From contig NZ_QYTW02000007.1 of NCBI RefSeq assembly GCF_003605405.2, forward strand, positions 95,006 to 159,005: 64,000 nucleotides of DNA, in the 5' to 3' direction. Numbering within the stretch: the stretch's first letter is position 1; the number at the start of each line of letters is the position of its first letter. This DNA comes from Siminovitchia terrae. Lineage in GTDB: Bacteria; Bacillota; Bacilli; Bacillales; Bacillaceae_C. A model generated the notes under the pieces. The model saw only the letters and a list, made by a program, of their open reading frames with translations. It had not been told where the DNA came from and did no database searches. Position numbers and translations under genes: made by a program. Below are positions 37,881 to 47,595 of the stretch, piece after piece.

Positions 37881-39299
37881 TCACTTAGAAAGAGATTGTG
37901 CCACTGCAACAAACCTTTTTACCCCTTCACTTAGTTGTTTTTCATTTGCGTAAGAATAGCTTAAACGTATCCAGGATGATAGTTGTTTTAATGGATCACA
38001 AACTTGACCTGGCACAAAGGATATAGATTGTTCGATACTTTTGGTTAATAATAACTCAGTTGGAAGTTTATCTGGGAGCTGCACCCATAAATTAAGACCG
38101 CCTTTTGGACTGGTCCATTTCCAATCTGTTACCGCTAGCTCTTCCTCCATGATTTCCTTTCGGATCTGTAGGGCGATCCGGATTTTCTCCAGGTGCTGCT
38201 GCAATCTTAGTGATGAAAAGTAATGGAGAAAAATTTTTTGATTGAGAAGTGGCGAGCCATTATCAGCTAACGATTTTACTGTTAGTAGTGAATTCATTAA
38301 TGATGGTTGACAAATAACAGCCGCAATTCTCAAACCAGGTGAGATATATTTGCAAAAGCTTCGGATATAAATGACTGTCCCAGCAGTATCATATGTGTAA
38401 ATTGGTGATGGCGGGGCATGATCAAAATATATGTCGTGATAGGCATCGTCCTCAATTAATAGACATCGATATTGTTCAGCTAATTCTACTAAATTTTTGC
38501 GCTGCTCAACTGAAATAGTATAACCAGTCGGGTTATGGAAAGTTGGGTTGAGATAAAATAGGAGTGGTTTATATTGTTTCATATATAATTCAACCTGCTT
38601 TAAATCGTACCCGTCTGGATGGATATCAACCGTTACAATCTGTGCTCCTTGTGCTCTAAAAATATCAATCGCAGCACTATAGCTTGGACGTTCAAATAAA
38701 ACGACGTCTCTTGGCTTAATAAAAGTTTGAGCGATTAAGTGAATCGCTTGCTGTGAGCCAGAAGTGATTAACAAATCATCTGCATTGAGATGGGTTTTAT
38801 ACTGATTGATAAAATATTGAGTGAGTGTTTCACGTAGCTCTAAATCACCTTGCACAGTTGAGTAGGTTGCAAGTACTTTGGGGTAAAGGTCAAACACTTT
38901 CTTTACGTAATCTGAAAAATAATGATTAGGCAAAAGATTTGGATCAATTAACGCCTGAGAAAAATGATAGGAAACAGGTGATTGATGGATCTCAGATAAA
39001 TGATTTTTTTGTACGTATGCAGAAACAATTGGATTGTCCAGATCTAGATATTCAAGATTTTTCGGCACATTTGATTGGACAAAATAGCCAGCTTTATCTT
39101 TTACATAAACTTTGTCATGCTGTTTCAGTAATTGATAGGCCTTTAATACAGTTAACCGATGAACATTCATTTCAGATGCTAATTGCCGGACGGAGGGAAT
39201 CTTTTCATGTTCTTTCCATTCTTTACGTTCTATTCGGTGCAGTACATAATCATATACTTTCTTAAAAAGATAATCTCCATCTTGAATCACTTTGCTCAC
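37881..39299 (-). CDS. MocR-type regulator (GntR DNA-binding domain + aminotransferase domain)
   Basis: 472 residues: GntR-like winged helix at 1-75 (KIPSVRQLASEMNVHRLTVL), then a class I aminotransferase-like domain with NPTFHNPTGYT, EDDAYHDIYF and the PLP lysine in SFCKYISPGLRIAAV. MocR proteins use PLP and often a second ligand to control vitamin B6, GABA or amino-acid genes. It is divergent from an EamA exporter, its likely target. Confidence 0.92.
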   Translation of the reverse strand: MSKVIQDGDYLFKKVYDYVLHRIERKEWKEHEKIPSVRQLASEMNVHRLTVLKAYQLLKQHDKVYVKDKAGYFVQSNVPKNLEYLDLDNPIVSAYVQKNHLSEIHQSPVSYHFSQALIDPNLLPNHYFSDYVKKVFDLYPKVLATYSTVQGDLELRETLTQYFINQYKTHLNADDLLITSGSQQAIHLIAQTFIKPRDVVLFERPSYSAAIDIFRAQGAQIVTVDIHPDGYDLKQVELYMKQYKPLLFYLNPTFHNPTGYTISVEQRKNLVELAEQYRCLLIEDDAYHDIYFDHAPPSPIYTYDTAGTVIYIRSFCKYISPGLRIAAVICQPSLMNSLLTVKSLADNGSPLLNQKIFLHYFSSLRLQQHLEKIRIALQIRKEIMEEELAVTDWKWTSPKGGLNLWVQLPDKLPTELLLTKSIEQSISFVPGQVCDPLKQLSSWIRLSYSYANEKQLSEGVKRFVAVAQSLSK

Positions 39300-39342
39300 A
39301 TCAATTCCTCCTATTCAAAACGATTGTACCACTATCCAGTCT

Positions 39343-39373
39343 AATCTGTTCTATCTTTTTCAATCTGTTCTAT
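39343..39373. promoter_or_regulatory. Direct repeats, probable MocR operator
   Basis: AATCTGTTCTAT occurs at 39343-39354 and 39362-39373, 19 bases apart, in the shared region between the MocR gene and the exporter. MocR regulators are known to bind direct repeats in such divergent promoters. Confidence 0.7.
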
Positions 39374-39412
39374 TGTCTTTCTTTTATGATAGAAAAAGAG
39401 GAGGAGTTTTAT

Positions 39413-40336
39413 ATGGTTATTATTAATTATTTCTTCATGTGTTTGATTTTTGGAACAACATTTTTAGCGATAAAAATTGGTGTTGATGCAGGAGTGCCTC
39501 CATTTTTATCAGCCGGACTTCGTTTTTTCATTGCTGGTTTGCTGCTATTTAGTTTTTTGGTTTGGAGAGAAAAAACGACAATATGGTTATTATTTCGGAA
39601 AGAGATGTTTTTTACAGGAGTAGGTTTAACCTTTGGGACGTTCGCCACATTATACTGGGCAGAACAGTATGTGACATCAGGGATTGCAGCTGTTTTATCT
39701 GCTACAGGTCCGATGATGATCATAGTTATTCAGACATTCATATTGAAGCAAAAAGGAAATCGAAAATCATTCATTGGTTGTGTCGTCGGAGTCATTGGTG
39801 TCACGCTCTTGATCTTACCTAGTTTTTCAATTGAGATTAGTCCTTTCTGGATGGTTGGTTGTTTCGCCATTATATTGGGTGAAGTTTTTTACGCATCTGG
39901 AACGATTTATTCGAAGCATGTCATCCAAAAATTTGAAACGACATCACCGATTGCTTTAAATGCAGCGCAAATGATGCATGGTGGGATTTTATTAATCATT
40001 TTGTCATTTTTTACCGAGAACATTCAGCTTGATTATCTTTTAAGCCCAGCTTCAATTGGCTCTCTTCTTTATTTAACTATTTTTGGTTCAATGATCGGCC
40101 ATAGCATTTATTATTGGCTTGTCTCACGGACAAATCCTGTTTTTCCTTCTACATGGCTGTATATCTCACCATTAATTGCCGTTATGCTAGGTGTTATCTT
40201 CTATCATGAATATATTTCTTGGGTAACAGGCATAGGAACTTTGACGATTATTGCAGGAACGGTTTTAGTCAATTTCGAAACATTACGGAAGCTGCTTTGG
40301 AGGAAGGGGACTGTTCTTCAGGATGTTAAACATTAA
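39413..40336 (+). CDS. EamA-family (DMT) transporter
   Basis: 307 residues from ATG 39413 with GAGGAGGAG upstream. About ten hydrophobic helices in two EamA repeats (FGTTFLAIKIGVDAG and GEVFYASGTIYSKHV mark their starts). Likely exporter of an amino acid or related metabolite under MocR control. Confidence 0.88.
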   Translation: MVIINYFFMCLIFGTTFLAIKIGVDAGVPPFLSAGLRFFIAGLLLFSFLVWREKTTIWLLFRKEMFFTGVGLTFGTFATLYWAEQYVTSGIAAVLSATGPMMIIVIQTFILKQKGNRKSFIGCVVGVIGVTLLILPSFSIEISPFWMVGCFAIILGEVFYASGTIYSKHVIQKFETTSPIALNAAQMMHGGILLIILSFFTENIQLDYLLSPASIGSLLYLTIFGSMIGHSIYYWLVSRTNPVFPSTWLYISPLIAVMLGVIFYHEYISWVTGIGTLTIIAGTVLVNFETLRKLLWRKGTVLQDVKH

Positions 40337-40374
40337 CCTGCTAGATTTTGTTCCCGTGAATTATATGACTTTAA

Positions 40375-40564
40375 CTTCATTCAGCAGAAATCTCCCACTT
40401 CTATAAGTGGTGAGATGAATGCATATTGGCATTTCATTCAGTGGGGGTTCAAACCCCGGCTGAATAAAGTCAAAGCCTCCGGCGGATGCCTCAGATTTTC
40501 AGAGGAAATTTATCGAGCGGAGCTCGATAAAATCTAGGCGCAAATACGCCAAGGCGCATTTGAT
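40375..40564 (+). repeat. Structured TTTAA-targeted element, copy 5 (190 bp)
   Basis: After TTTAA 40370-40374; ends TTTGAT. It follows the EamA gene by 34 bases. The remaining 40565-40905 holds a GGGCC module (40660-40700) and a CGTAATATTACG palindrome near 40804, no gene. Confidence 0.92.
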
Positions 40565-40905
40565 TAATAATTTTTTGTCAAACTCTATGATTCTAACTTC
40601 TTGAAATGAAATAAGGTAGCAAAAAATCTAGTAATTACATTATTCCGAAATCAAACTCGATTGTTGGACAAATTTTTGCCGGAATAGGGCCAGATTGTTG
40701 AAGAACAGCAGGAAATTGTATGAAGCAAGTCTAAATTAATAGCATGTTTTTGTTATTCAGTTAATTTACAGGTTAGTGTGGTAATGAGTAATTAGTGATA
40801 CTGCGTAATATTACGTATAAAATTAGCTTTATTCTTTCGACCTTCTTATGTAACTAAACCCACTCTTTTACATCAATAAAATCTAATTATGAAGGAGCTA
40901 ATGTT

Positions 40906-41568
40906 ATGGAAATTTCTAAGGGAGTAGAGATGCTTCAGCTTGAATTTCATGGAAATATTATTCATCCAACTCTTTTATGGGATCAAGAAATGGCTGTTTT
41001 AATAGACACTGGGTTCCCTAGACAAATTGAAGATTTACGCGCGGCAATGGAAAAGGTAGGAGTGTCGTTCGACAAACTAAAAGTTATCATTTTGACGCAT
41101 CAGGATATAGATCATATAGGCAGTCTTCCTGAGATATTACAGGAGTGTGGAAGGAATATTAAAGTTTATGCTCACGAACTAGATAAGCCTTATATCCAGG
41201 GGGATTTACCTCTTTTGAAAGACGGGCACATAGAGAATCCACCGAAGGGAAAAGTGAATGATACCTTGATTGACGGGCAAGAACTGTCGTATTGTGGCGG
41301 GATTCGTGTCATTCATACTCCGGGGCATACTTCTGGTCATATCAGCCTATATTTGAAACAAAGTAAAACATTGATTGCCGGGGATTCGATGTACAGTGTA
41401 AATGGTGTAATTGAGGGAATTCATGTCCCAACTGTATTGGATTTAAAAGAGGCTCAACTCTCTTTGAAGAAATATCTAGACCTCGACATTGAATCTGTGG
41501 TTTGTTACCACGGAGGATTAAGTAAGGTAAATATTAATGATCAGCTGCAAAAAATAATTTCATATTAA
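40906..41568 (+). CDS. Metallo-beta-lactamase-fold hydrolase
   Basis: 220 residues. Zinc site motif THQDIDHIG (HxxDH form of HxHxDH), then TPGHTSGHISLY, AGDSMYS and CYHGG supply the other ligands. The family includes lactonases, glyoxalase II-like and other hydrolases; no feature points to true beta-lactamase activity. ATG follows AAGGAGC. Followed by a CTATCGGGCAG motif. Confidence 0.85.
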   Translation: MEISKGVEMLQLEFHGNIIHPTLLWDQEMAVLIDTGFPRQIEDLRAAMEKVGVSFDKLKVIILTHQDIDHIGSLPEILQECGRNIKVYAHELDKPYIQGDLPLLKDGHIENPPKGKVNDTLIDGQELSYCGGIRVIHTPGHTSGHISLYLKQSKTLIAGDSMYSVNGVIEGIHVPTVLDLKEAQLSLKKYLDLDIESVVCYHGGLSKVNINDQLQKIISY

Positions 41569-41672
41569 AATTCTAGAACTTTCTTCAGCTATCGGGCAGT
41601 AATTGAACATCTGTTACTTTTAAACGAGTGTAAAGAACCTTTTTGAGAGAAAAAGTTAAGGAGTATTCAATA

Positions 41673-42266
41673 ATGGAAGATAGTAATTTTTTAAGGGATG
41701 ACTTTATAATTATTACCGGCGGACCTGGCGCCGGTAAAACGACTTTATTGGATGAATTACAGAAAAATAATCATGAATATGTTCCTGAGGTTGCTAGGAA
41801 AATTATCCAAACACAGATTTCTTCCAATGGTGATGCGTTGCCTTGGGGAAATGTAACAAATTATCGTGATCTAATGTTGGATCAATCCATAGAAAGTTAT
41901 CTTTCAGCATTTTCGAACCCTTCAAATCAACCTCTTTTTTTTGATCGGGGCATTCCAGATGCCCTTGCCTATTCATATTTGATAAATATTCCTACTTCGG
42001 AAAAACTTGAATCTGCCGTCAAAAGATACAGGTATAATAAAAGGGTATTTATTTTACCCCCTTGGAAGGACATATACAAAACTGATGCTGAGAGAAAACA
42101 GGACTTTGAAGAAGCCGTAGCAACTTATAAAGTCATGTTTAGAACTTACGAGAAACTTGAATATGAGCTAATTGAGGTACCCAAAATAGGTGTGAAGCAG
42201 AGAGTAAGCTTTATACTTAATAATACAATGTCGCTCATCCCAATCGGTATTTCCGGTTATCAATGA
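41673..42266 (+). CDS. AAA-family P-loop ATPase/kinase (AAA_28-like)
   Basis: 197 residues from ATG 41673 behind AAGGAG. Walker A ITGGPGAGKTTLL, a conserved EVARKIIQ and FFDRGIPDALAY. Relatives are small P-loop proteins of unknown substrate. The last ~12 residues (SLIPIGISGYQ) are read out of frame from the SRAP remnant that follows, so the natural C-terminus was changed by the junction. Confidence 0.78.
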   Translation: MEDSNFLRDDFIIITGGPGAGKTTLLDELQKNNHEYVPEVARKIIQTQISSNGDALPWGNVTNYRDLMLDQSIESYLSAFSNPSNQPLFFDRGIPDALAYSYLINIPTSEKLESAVKRYRYNKRVFILPPWKDIYKTDAERKQDFEEAVATYKVMFRTYEKLEYELIEVPKIGVKQRVSFILNNTMSLIPIGISGYQ

Positions 42267-42781
42267 TGGTACTAACAATCTTCGTTGGGGTTTAATCCCG
42301 CCTTGGGCAAAGGACCCCAAAATAGGATATAAAATGATCAATGCCCGTGCAGAAACCTTGTCCGAAAAGCCTAGTTAGCGAATGCTTACAAAAAGATCCG
42401 TTGCTTGATAATCGCTGACTCTTTTTATGAGTGGAAACGTAATGAAGATAAGACCAAAACCCCCATGTGTATCAAGCTAAAATCGATGATCTTTTTGCTA
42501 TGGCTGGATTGTGGGAAACTTGGAAATCCCCCGACGGAGAGCCTGTCCACTCATGTACAGTTATCACCACAAAGCCTAACGAGCTTGTAAAAGACATTTA
42601 CGATCGTATGCTTGTTATTCTAAATTCTGAGGATGAACCAGCTTGGATTGATAAATCGATCACAGATACTGATTTACTGAATGATCTATTAAAACCCTTG
42701 GACGAAAACTTGATGGAAGCATACGAAGTATCCGGCCTAGTAAATTCTAATTCAATCGATCTTATACAAAAAATAAACTAG
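42249..42781 (+). pseudogene. Broken SRAP-domain (HMCES/YedK-like) gene, 5' end missing
   Basis: Reads LRWGLIPPWAKDPKIGYKMINARAETL, with frames then broken by stops near 42370-42420, IADSFYEWKRN, then LFAMAGLWETWKSPDGEPVHS and ITTKPNELVKDIYDRM to the stop. SRAP proteins cross-link abasic sites in single-stranded DNA through Cys2; the first part with that Cys is absent and there are several lesions, so it is dead. Confidence 0.88.
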
Positions 42782-42783
42782 TA

Positions 42784-42822
42784 TAAAAACAAGCCCGGCG
42801 TTGACCGGACTTAGTTTTTAAT
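42784..42822 (+). terminator. Terminator after the SRAP remnant
   Basis: CAAGCCCGG and CCGGACTTA form the stem, followed by GTTTTTAA. Confidence 0.7.
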
Positions 42823-42839
42823 GGTACACACTTTAATTC

Positions 42840-43115
42840 TCCGGGTTTCTCACAAACGCGTCCGTTCGTATTATAAGGTTAGCCAGAAAATATTTCTGGT
42901 TGACCATTTTTTATATCGATATATGCTAACGGTAGCAAGGGTAGAACGTCCGCGTCCTTGGGGCTAGGACCCCGTCCGCAAAACAGTTCGCCCCCTAATT
43001 ATAGAGACATGTTTGAGGCTGGTTGGGACAATGATCTCGTATAACAAGCGAAGCTATGACACTATAAGGAGGATTTAGGGGTTAGCGGCATTTATATTTT
43101 GGAAGGGGGAATTTT
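42840..43115 (+). mobile_element. Non-coding left end of an IS110-type element, possible bridge-RNA locus
   Basis: Between the terminator and the IS110 transposase start there is a hairpin-rich non-coding stretch: CCAGAAAATATTTCTGG near 42882 and GTCC...TTGGGGCTAGGACCCC...GTCCGC near 42948. In IS110 elements the bridge RNA that guides recombination is encoded upstream of the transposase, so this is the place to expect it. Exact ends were not determined. Confidence 0.5.
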
Positions 43116-43609
43116 ATGAATCCAGTCGTTGGTCTGGATGTAGCAAAAGCTGAAAGTCAGGTTCAAGCATACTTGGAAAGAAAGAATCCCTACAAGAAAA
43201 GTTTCAAGTAAAAAATACTCTAGTTGGGTTAGGTAGTTTATTAGATTTTATTAAAGAGATAGAAGATATTTCAGGAGAACGTCCCCCTCTTCTGATGGAA
43301 TCAACGGGGCATTATCACACCCCTGTTGTTCATTATTTTGAGGACAAGGGCTTTGTAGTCATTATCATAAATCTACTCATCTCTTATAAAGTAAAAAGTT
43401 CTAGTTTGCGAAAGGTAAAAACAGACATTGTTGATGCCAATCACCTCTGTGAGCTGTATTGTAAAGAGGATTTAAAGCCTTATAAAAAGCGTGGTATCCA
43501 ACTTATGAACTTACGTCATCTAACAAGACAGCACGATAATATTACAGGCACGTTTGTACAAATCAAACTACAATTTCAAGCAGTTAACGAGGAAATTGTA
43601 ATGAATTGA
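43116..43609 (+). pseudogene. Truncated, frameshifted IS110-family transposase
   Basis: ATG 43116 behind GGAAGGGGG opens NPVVGLDVAKAESQVQA (RuvC-like DEDD start), then shifts frame near 43195 and continues FQVKNTLVGLGSLLDFI, LLMESTGHYHTPVV, LRKVKTDIVDANHLCELY, KKRGIQLMNLRHLTRQHD, before stopping at 43609. The C-terminal serine-containing domain is missing. Confidence 0.9.
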
Positions 43610-43754
43610 TGTTCGTATTGTGAACACATAACTCTATAAAATAATCTTATGAATGAAGAAGGAATTGATAAGTACTTTGTATCAAGAACTATTATGGTCA
43701 TTGGCTTTGGTGCTGGAACAACGAAAATAGATGAATTTATATAATTAGTTAATC

Positions 43755-43803
43755 TTGACTTATATTAAAGTTAACTTTATAGTTAAGTTAATTTGATAGT
43801 TAA
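43755..43803 (+). promoter_or_regulatory. Promoter with overlapping MarR-type operator
   Basis: TTGACT (43755-43760), 17 bases, TATAGT (43778-43783). The palindromic stretch GTTAACTTTATAGTTAAG covers the -10 box, as expected for autorepression by the MarR gene directly downstream. Confidence 0.7.
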
Positions 43804-43818
43804 GGGGGGTATTAGTAT

Positions 43819-44316
43819 ATGAAAAAAAATGATGGAGATAAATTATTTGAACTCGTTACTGAAATAAATGAGATGCATTATTCAATGAATAAAATCATCA
43901 TAAAAGAATATCAATCTTTACTCGATGATGATCTTTCTAATAATCAAACAATTCTAATGGATATTGTTAAAGATCACGAAAAAATTTCTATAGGAGAAAT
44001 TGCTCAACTAATAAAAATAACGTCGAGTGCTGTTGGACAGATTGTTAATAAGCTCGAAGATGAAAATTATTTAATGAGGACGATTAATCCCAAAAATAGA
44101 CGCGAAATACTTGTGCAACTAGCAGATAAAGGAACCCAATATTTTGAAAAGGAAGAAAAAATAAATCGTGAAATTATTAATCGTTTTTACTCGCAAATGG
44201 AATGGAGTGAAATGGAAGAACTCAAAAGAATTCTCACAAAGCTAAGTAAGATTGTAGAAAAAAAATGTACAAAACAAGATCGGGAGGAAACTAATCATGA
44301 CCAACACAAAGGCTAA
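43819..44316 (+). CDS. MarR-family transcriptional regulator
   Basis: 165 residues. Winged helix with SIGEIAQLIKITSSAVGQIVNKLED and wing RTINPKNRREILVQL. ATG lies behind AGGGGGGTATTAGT. Its 3' end overlaps the next gene by 20 bases, so the operon is translationally linked. Probably represses this operon in response to an unknown compound. Confidence 0.9.
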   Translation: MKKNDGDKLFELVTEINEMHYSMNKIIIKEYQSLLDDDLSNNQTILMDIVKDHEKISIGEIAQLIKITSSAVGQIVNKLEDENYLMRTINPKNRREILVQLADKGTQYFEKEEKINREIINRFYSQMEWSEMEELKRILTKLSKIVEKKCTKQDREETNHDQHKG

Positions 44317-45652
44317 CTTAGAAAGTTTATTCAATGATATTAAGGAAAGAGAATTGTTAAATGGTACGGTTCTTGTCGCTAAAAAAGGCGAGATTTTATA
44401 CGAAGGAGCTTTCGGTGATGCTGATCTGTCAACAAATCGCCCATTAACATCACGATCTGTTTTCAATCTTGCATCTGTTTCAAAGCCAATTACAGCAACC
44501 GCAATTTTACTACTTGTTCAAGAAGGTAAGCTAAGTCTTGATGATTATCTGAATAAATGGATACCAGATCTCCCTTATGAGGGCATTACGATTCGACATT
44601 TACTTAACCACACGAACGGACTCCCTGATTATTTAGATCTATTTGAGGTGTACTGGGATAAAGCGAAAATCGCTGACAATGACGACTTACTTAGGTATTT
44701 AATCAAATACAAACCTGAGCGTCTATTTGCACCAAATGAGCGTGTTGAATATAGCAATACTGGCTATATTTTACTCGCAATCATCGTTGAACGTATAACC
44801 GACATGGATTTTTCTGATTTTTTACAAGAGAATATTTTTAAACCACTTAAAATGACTCGCACTCAAGCTATTGGCGTTAGAAAAGAAAATATAGAAATTG
44901 ACGATTATGCATACGGTTATGTCTACGACGTATATGCAGGTGAGTATATTTTAGCAGATGATTTTGAGGAGTCAAAAATGGTTACCTATTTAGATGGAAT
45001 GCTTGGTGATGGTGGCATTCAATCAACTGTTAGGGATCTCTATCTTTATGAGCGTGCCCTAAGCTCAGGTAATTTAATCAATGATGAATTACTAAAAGAA
45101 GCTTATAAACCAGCGGTGACAGAAACTGAAACACCATTTAAATATGGTTTTGGTTGGATCTTGGAGGATGATAAGGAAAAAGGTCAAATAATTTGGCATA
45201 GTGGCGGTTGGCCAGGTTATGTTACACACCTTAAACGCTTCATCGATCATGATATTGTCGTTATTGTACTAAGAAATAAAGAACAAGATTTCGATTTTCA
45301 CCAACAAGTCTTACATGCAATCGAGCAAGCTGCATTCGATGAGCCTTATGAACTTGCTGAGGAAAAACCTTCTTTAGAACGTGCCCAGATTATCCCAGAA
45401 GATGTTTTAAAACGTCTTGTCGGTGATTATGCACTAACAGAACATCCTGATTTAATCATTCACGTTTTTTTAGAAAACAACAGACTTTTTATCGAGATGC
45501 CTGGTTCAATGAAACTAGAATTATACGCTAAAACGGAGGAAAATTTCTTCTTAAGAGGATTATCAATAGATGTTGATTTTATAACAGTGGATGGTAAGGA
45601 ATTAGTAAAGATTATTGATGGTACCGAAGTACAAACAGCAGAGCGTCAGTAG
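44297..45652 (+). CDS. Serine hydrolase of the beta-lactamase/class C family
   Basis: 451 residues. SxxK motif in ASVSKPITA, YxN motif in EYSNTGY, and HSGGWPGY in place of KTG. A C-terminal lipocalin-like domain follows (about 370-450). There is no signal peptide, so it is probably cytoplasmic. Such proteins are esterases or peptidases more often than antibiotic-hydrolysing enzymes. ATG follows GATCGGGAGGAAACTAATC. Confidence 0.85.
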   Translation: MTNTKANLESLFNDIKERELLNGTVLVAKKGEILYEGAFGDADLSTNRPLTSRSVFNLASVSKPITATAILLLVQEGKLSLDDYLNKWIPDLPYEGITIRHLLNHTNGLPDYLDLFEVYWDKAKIADNDDLLRYLIKYKPERLFAPNERVEYSNTGYILLAIIVERITDMDFSDFLQENIFKPLKMTRTQAIGVRKENIEIDDYAYGYVYDVYAGEYILADDFEESKMVTYLDGMLGDGGIQSTVRDLYLYERALSSGNLINDELLKEAYKPAVTETETPFKYGFGWILEDDKEKGQIIWHSGGWPGYVTHLKRFIDHDIVVIVLRNKEQDFDFHQQVLHAIEQAAFDEPYELAEEKPSLERAQIIPEDVLKRLVGDYALTEHPDLIIHVFLENNRLFIEMPGSMKLELYAKTEENFFLRGLSIDVDFITVDGKELVKIIDGTEVQTAERQ

Positions 45653-45680
45653 TTAACTTAGGATAAATGGGGTTTTAAAC

Positions 45681-46235
45681 ATGCAGATTACAACGGAACG
45701 ACTACTTATTCGTCAGTTCAAGCAAGATGATTTTCCTTTCGTTTATGCGTATGTCTCAGATGAGGAAACGATGCACTATCTACCAGAGGATACCTTCACT
45801 GAGGGCGATACAATAAAGTTTATTGAAAAACATAGGCGTGACAATCCTGAAGCTTTTTCTGTCGTTCTCCTAGAAACAAATGAAGTCATCGGTCATATAA
45901 TCTTCGAGATATACTTTGGCAAACATACCTATGAGATTGGCTGGGTTTTCAACAAAATGTTTCATGGCAATGGTTATGCCACAGAGGCTGCGAGAGCAAT
46001 TATCGCTTATGCATTTGAAACATTAAACTTACACCGTGTTGTTGCTACCTGTCAGCCTGAAAACACAGCCTCTTATCGTGTCATGGAGAAGATAGGTATG
46101 CGACGTGAAGGATTCTTTAAACAATGTATTCCCTATAAAGATACGTGGTGGGATGAATACAGCTATGCGATTTTACAACCCGAATATAATGACACAAAAG
46201 TAAAAAAAGATGGTTGGATGCGCGTGCCGGTGTAA
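45681..46235 (+). CDS. GNAT acetyltransferase (RimJ/RimL type)
   Basis: 184 residues: TERLLIRQFKQDDFPFVY, IGWVFNKMFHGNGYATEAAR (acetyl-CoA loop) and ATCQPENTASYRVMEKIGM. Third gene of the MarR-led operon, 28 bases behind the hydrolase. Acts on an N-terminus or small molecule. Confidence 0.88.
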   Translation: MQITTERLLIRQFKQDDFPFVYAYVSDEETMHYLPEDTFTEGDTIKFIEKHRRDNPEAFSVVLLETNEVIGHIIFEIYFGKHTYEIGWVFNKMFHGNGYATEAARAIIAYAFETLNLHRVVATCQPENTASYRVMEKIGMRREGFFKQCIPYKDTWWDEYSYAILQPEYNDTKVKKDGWMRVPV

Positions 46236-46265
46236 CTCAAAATAATAAACTGAATGGGGATTTGC

Positions 46266-47342
46266 ATGAAAGATATATATAGAAAAATCAATTTGGCGTT
46301 AGAAAACAGCGGTTATTCGCGGTTACAATCAAATACAGATTTCCGATTATTAGGGGAAGGAGCTTGGCATGAGGCTTATTTGGTAAAATTAAAGGGGAAT
46401 CATTGGCTTGTGATTCGCTTTCCGAAGAAGCAGGCTTATGGAAAATCTGTCTCTTTCAATTGGCAGGAAATGTTCTCTGAATACAGTGGAAACGGTCTTT
46501 ATTATCAACAAGCGAATGCGGTGATGCCTGGGATTTGCCCCGAAGAATATGAATTTTATGTTGATCCCGAACTCACCTATACGATTGAAAGCTACATGGG
46601 GAAGCCCATTGACCTATCAGCGACGGATACTTCCGTGGGTAGAGATTACGGTGTTCAACTTGGTGATTTTTTTCGGAAAATGGATGATGTGAAGCCGAAT
46701 CTGACTGGTTTTGGCCATTTAATATGGGAAGATGGTAAATTAAAGGGTGAATATAACGTGGAACGGCAGAAATTCATGGCCGATGAAAAAGATGAATTTC
46801 TATTGGAGTGGGCGCAATTACGAGATACTAATCTTTCTTTTGACCGGTTGGCAATTCAAGAAAAATTGTTACAGTGTCTTGAAAATCGTTCGTTTTCCTT
46901 CGTGTCTTTAACGAATCAAGATACCTCACCGGAGAATCTTATTATTCATAATGGGCGTGTACACATAATTGATCCGCTTCCAGTTTTATACAGCGGATTT
47001 GTTTTTGCCGGAAATCACGTAAATAACTATCAAACTCTTTTTCTGACCTATTACAAATCTCCGCGGTACGTAAAGCATCAATTTCACAAACATAAAGAAG
47101 TTCTACATGCACTGGCTGCCGGATTTGAGGAAGGATATACAGAGAGACTGGTCGAAAGAAAAAGAGCCTTAAAAATTGAGCAATTTTTGCAGTTGTTTTC
47201 CCTATGTCATACGAATTATAGGGTTTTACAAAAAGAGATTAACAAAGAAACTTATATGCGAATGGGAGATAAGCAAGCTATAGAATCACGTTTGCCTATT
47301 TATTTGGAAGAGCTTGAAGCTTTTGAGTTAGAAAATTTATAA
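46266..47342 (+). CDS. Aminoglycoside-phosphotransferase-fold kinase
   Basis: 358 residues from ATG 46266. N-lobe LLGEGAWHEAYLVKL and VIRFPKK (Lys), catalytic loop LTNQDTSPENLIIHNG with the Asp in NQD where APH enzymes have HGD, and IIDPLPVLY as the metal-binding motif. It may phosphorylate a small molecule; the altered HxD makes a classic aminoglycoside kinase less certain. It lies 30 bases behind the GNAT gene. Confidence 0.8.
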   Translation: MKDIYRKINLALENSGYSRLQSNTDFRLLGEGAWHEAYLVKLKGNHWLVIRFPKKQAYGKSVSFNWQEMFSEYSGNGLYYQQANAVMPGICPEEYEFYVDPELTYTIESYMGKPIDLSATDTSVGRDYGVQLGDFFRKMDDVKPNLTGFGHLIWEDGKLKGEYNVERQKFMADEKDEFLLEWAQLRDTNLSFDRLAIQEKLLQCLENRSFSFVSLTNQDTSPENLIIHNGRVHIIDPLPVLYSGFVFAGNHVNNYQTLFLTYYKSPRYVKHQFHKHKEVLHALAAGFEEGYTERLVERKRALKIEQFLQLFSLCHTNYRVLQKEINKETYMRMGDKQAIESRLPIYLEELEAFELENL

Positions 47343-47595
47343 GTTGTATAAAAGGATGGAGAAAAAGATTAATCAAAATAGGGGGGAGGTTTTATATGAA
47401 ACGTTGAGTTAACAATGTTTATAAGATTTTTTGATCAAACTTTATTTTAAAAAATGTCTACTGTAATCAAATACATAATCGGTTCTGACAATTTTTTTAT
47501 AAAAGTACATTTCAAACGAATAAAACAACATCTTGATGTTTACTTAATTAATGATAAGCTTTAGCTAAACTAATTAGGTCTTTTTTAGTTCTTCC
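47343..47595. other. Intergenic stretch with a gene start but no gene, and a partial repeat
   Basis: A strong GGGGGGAGG site is followed by ATG AAA CGT TGA (47396-47407), an abandoned start. At 47416-47460 the 3' motif of the dispersed repeat (TTTTTTGATCAAACTTTATTTTAAA) recurs. Confidence 0.5.

Noticed and set aside
44297..45652. True beta-lactamase
   Set aside because: No signal peptide, HSGG in place of KTG, and a lipocalin-like C-terminal domain point to a cytoplasmic esterase/peptidase type.
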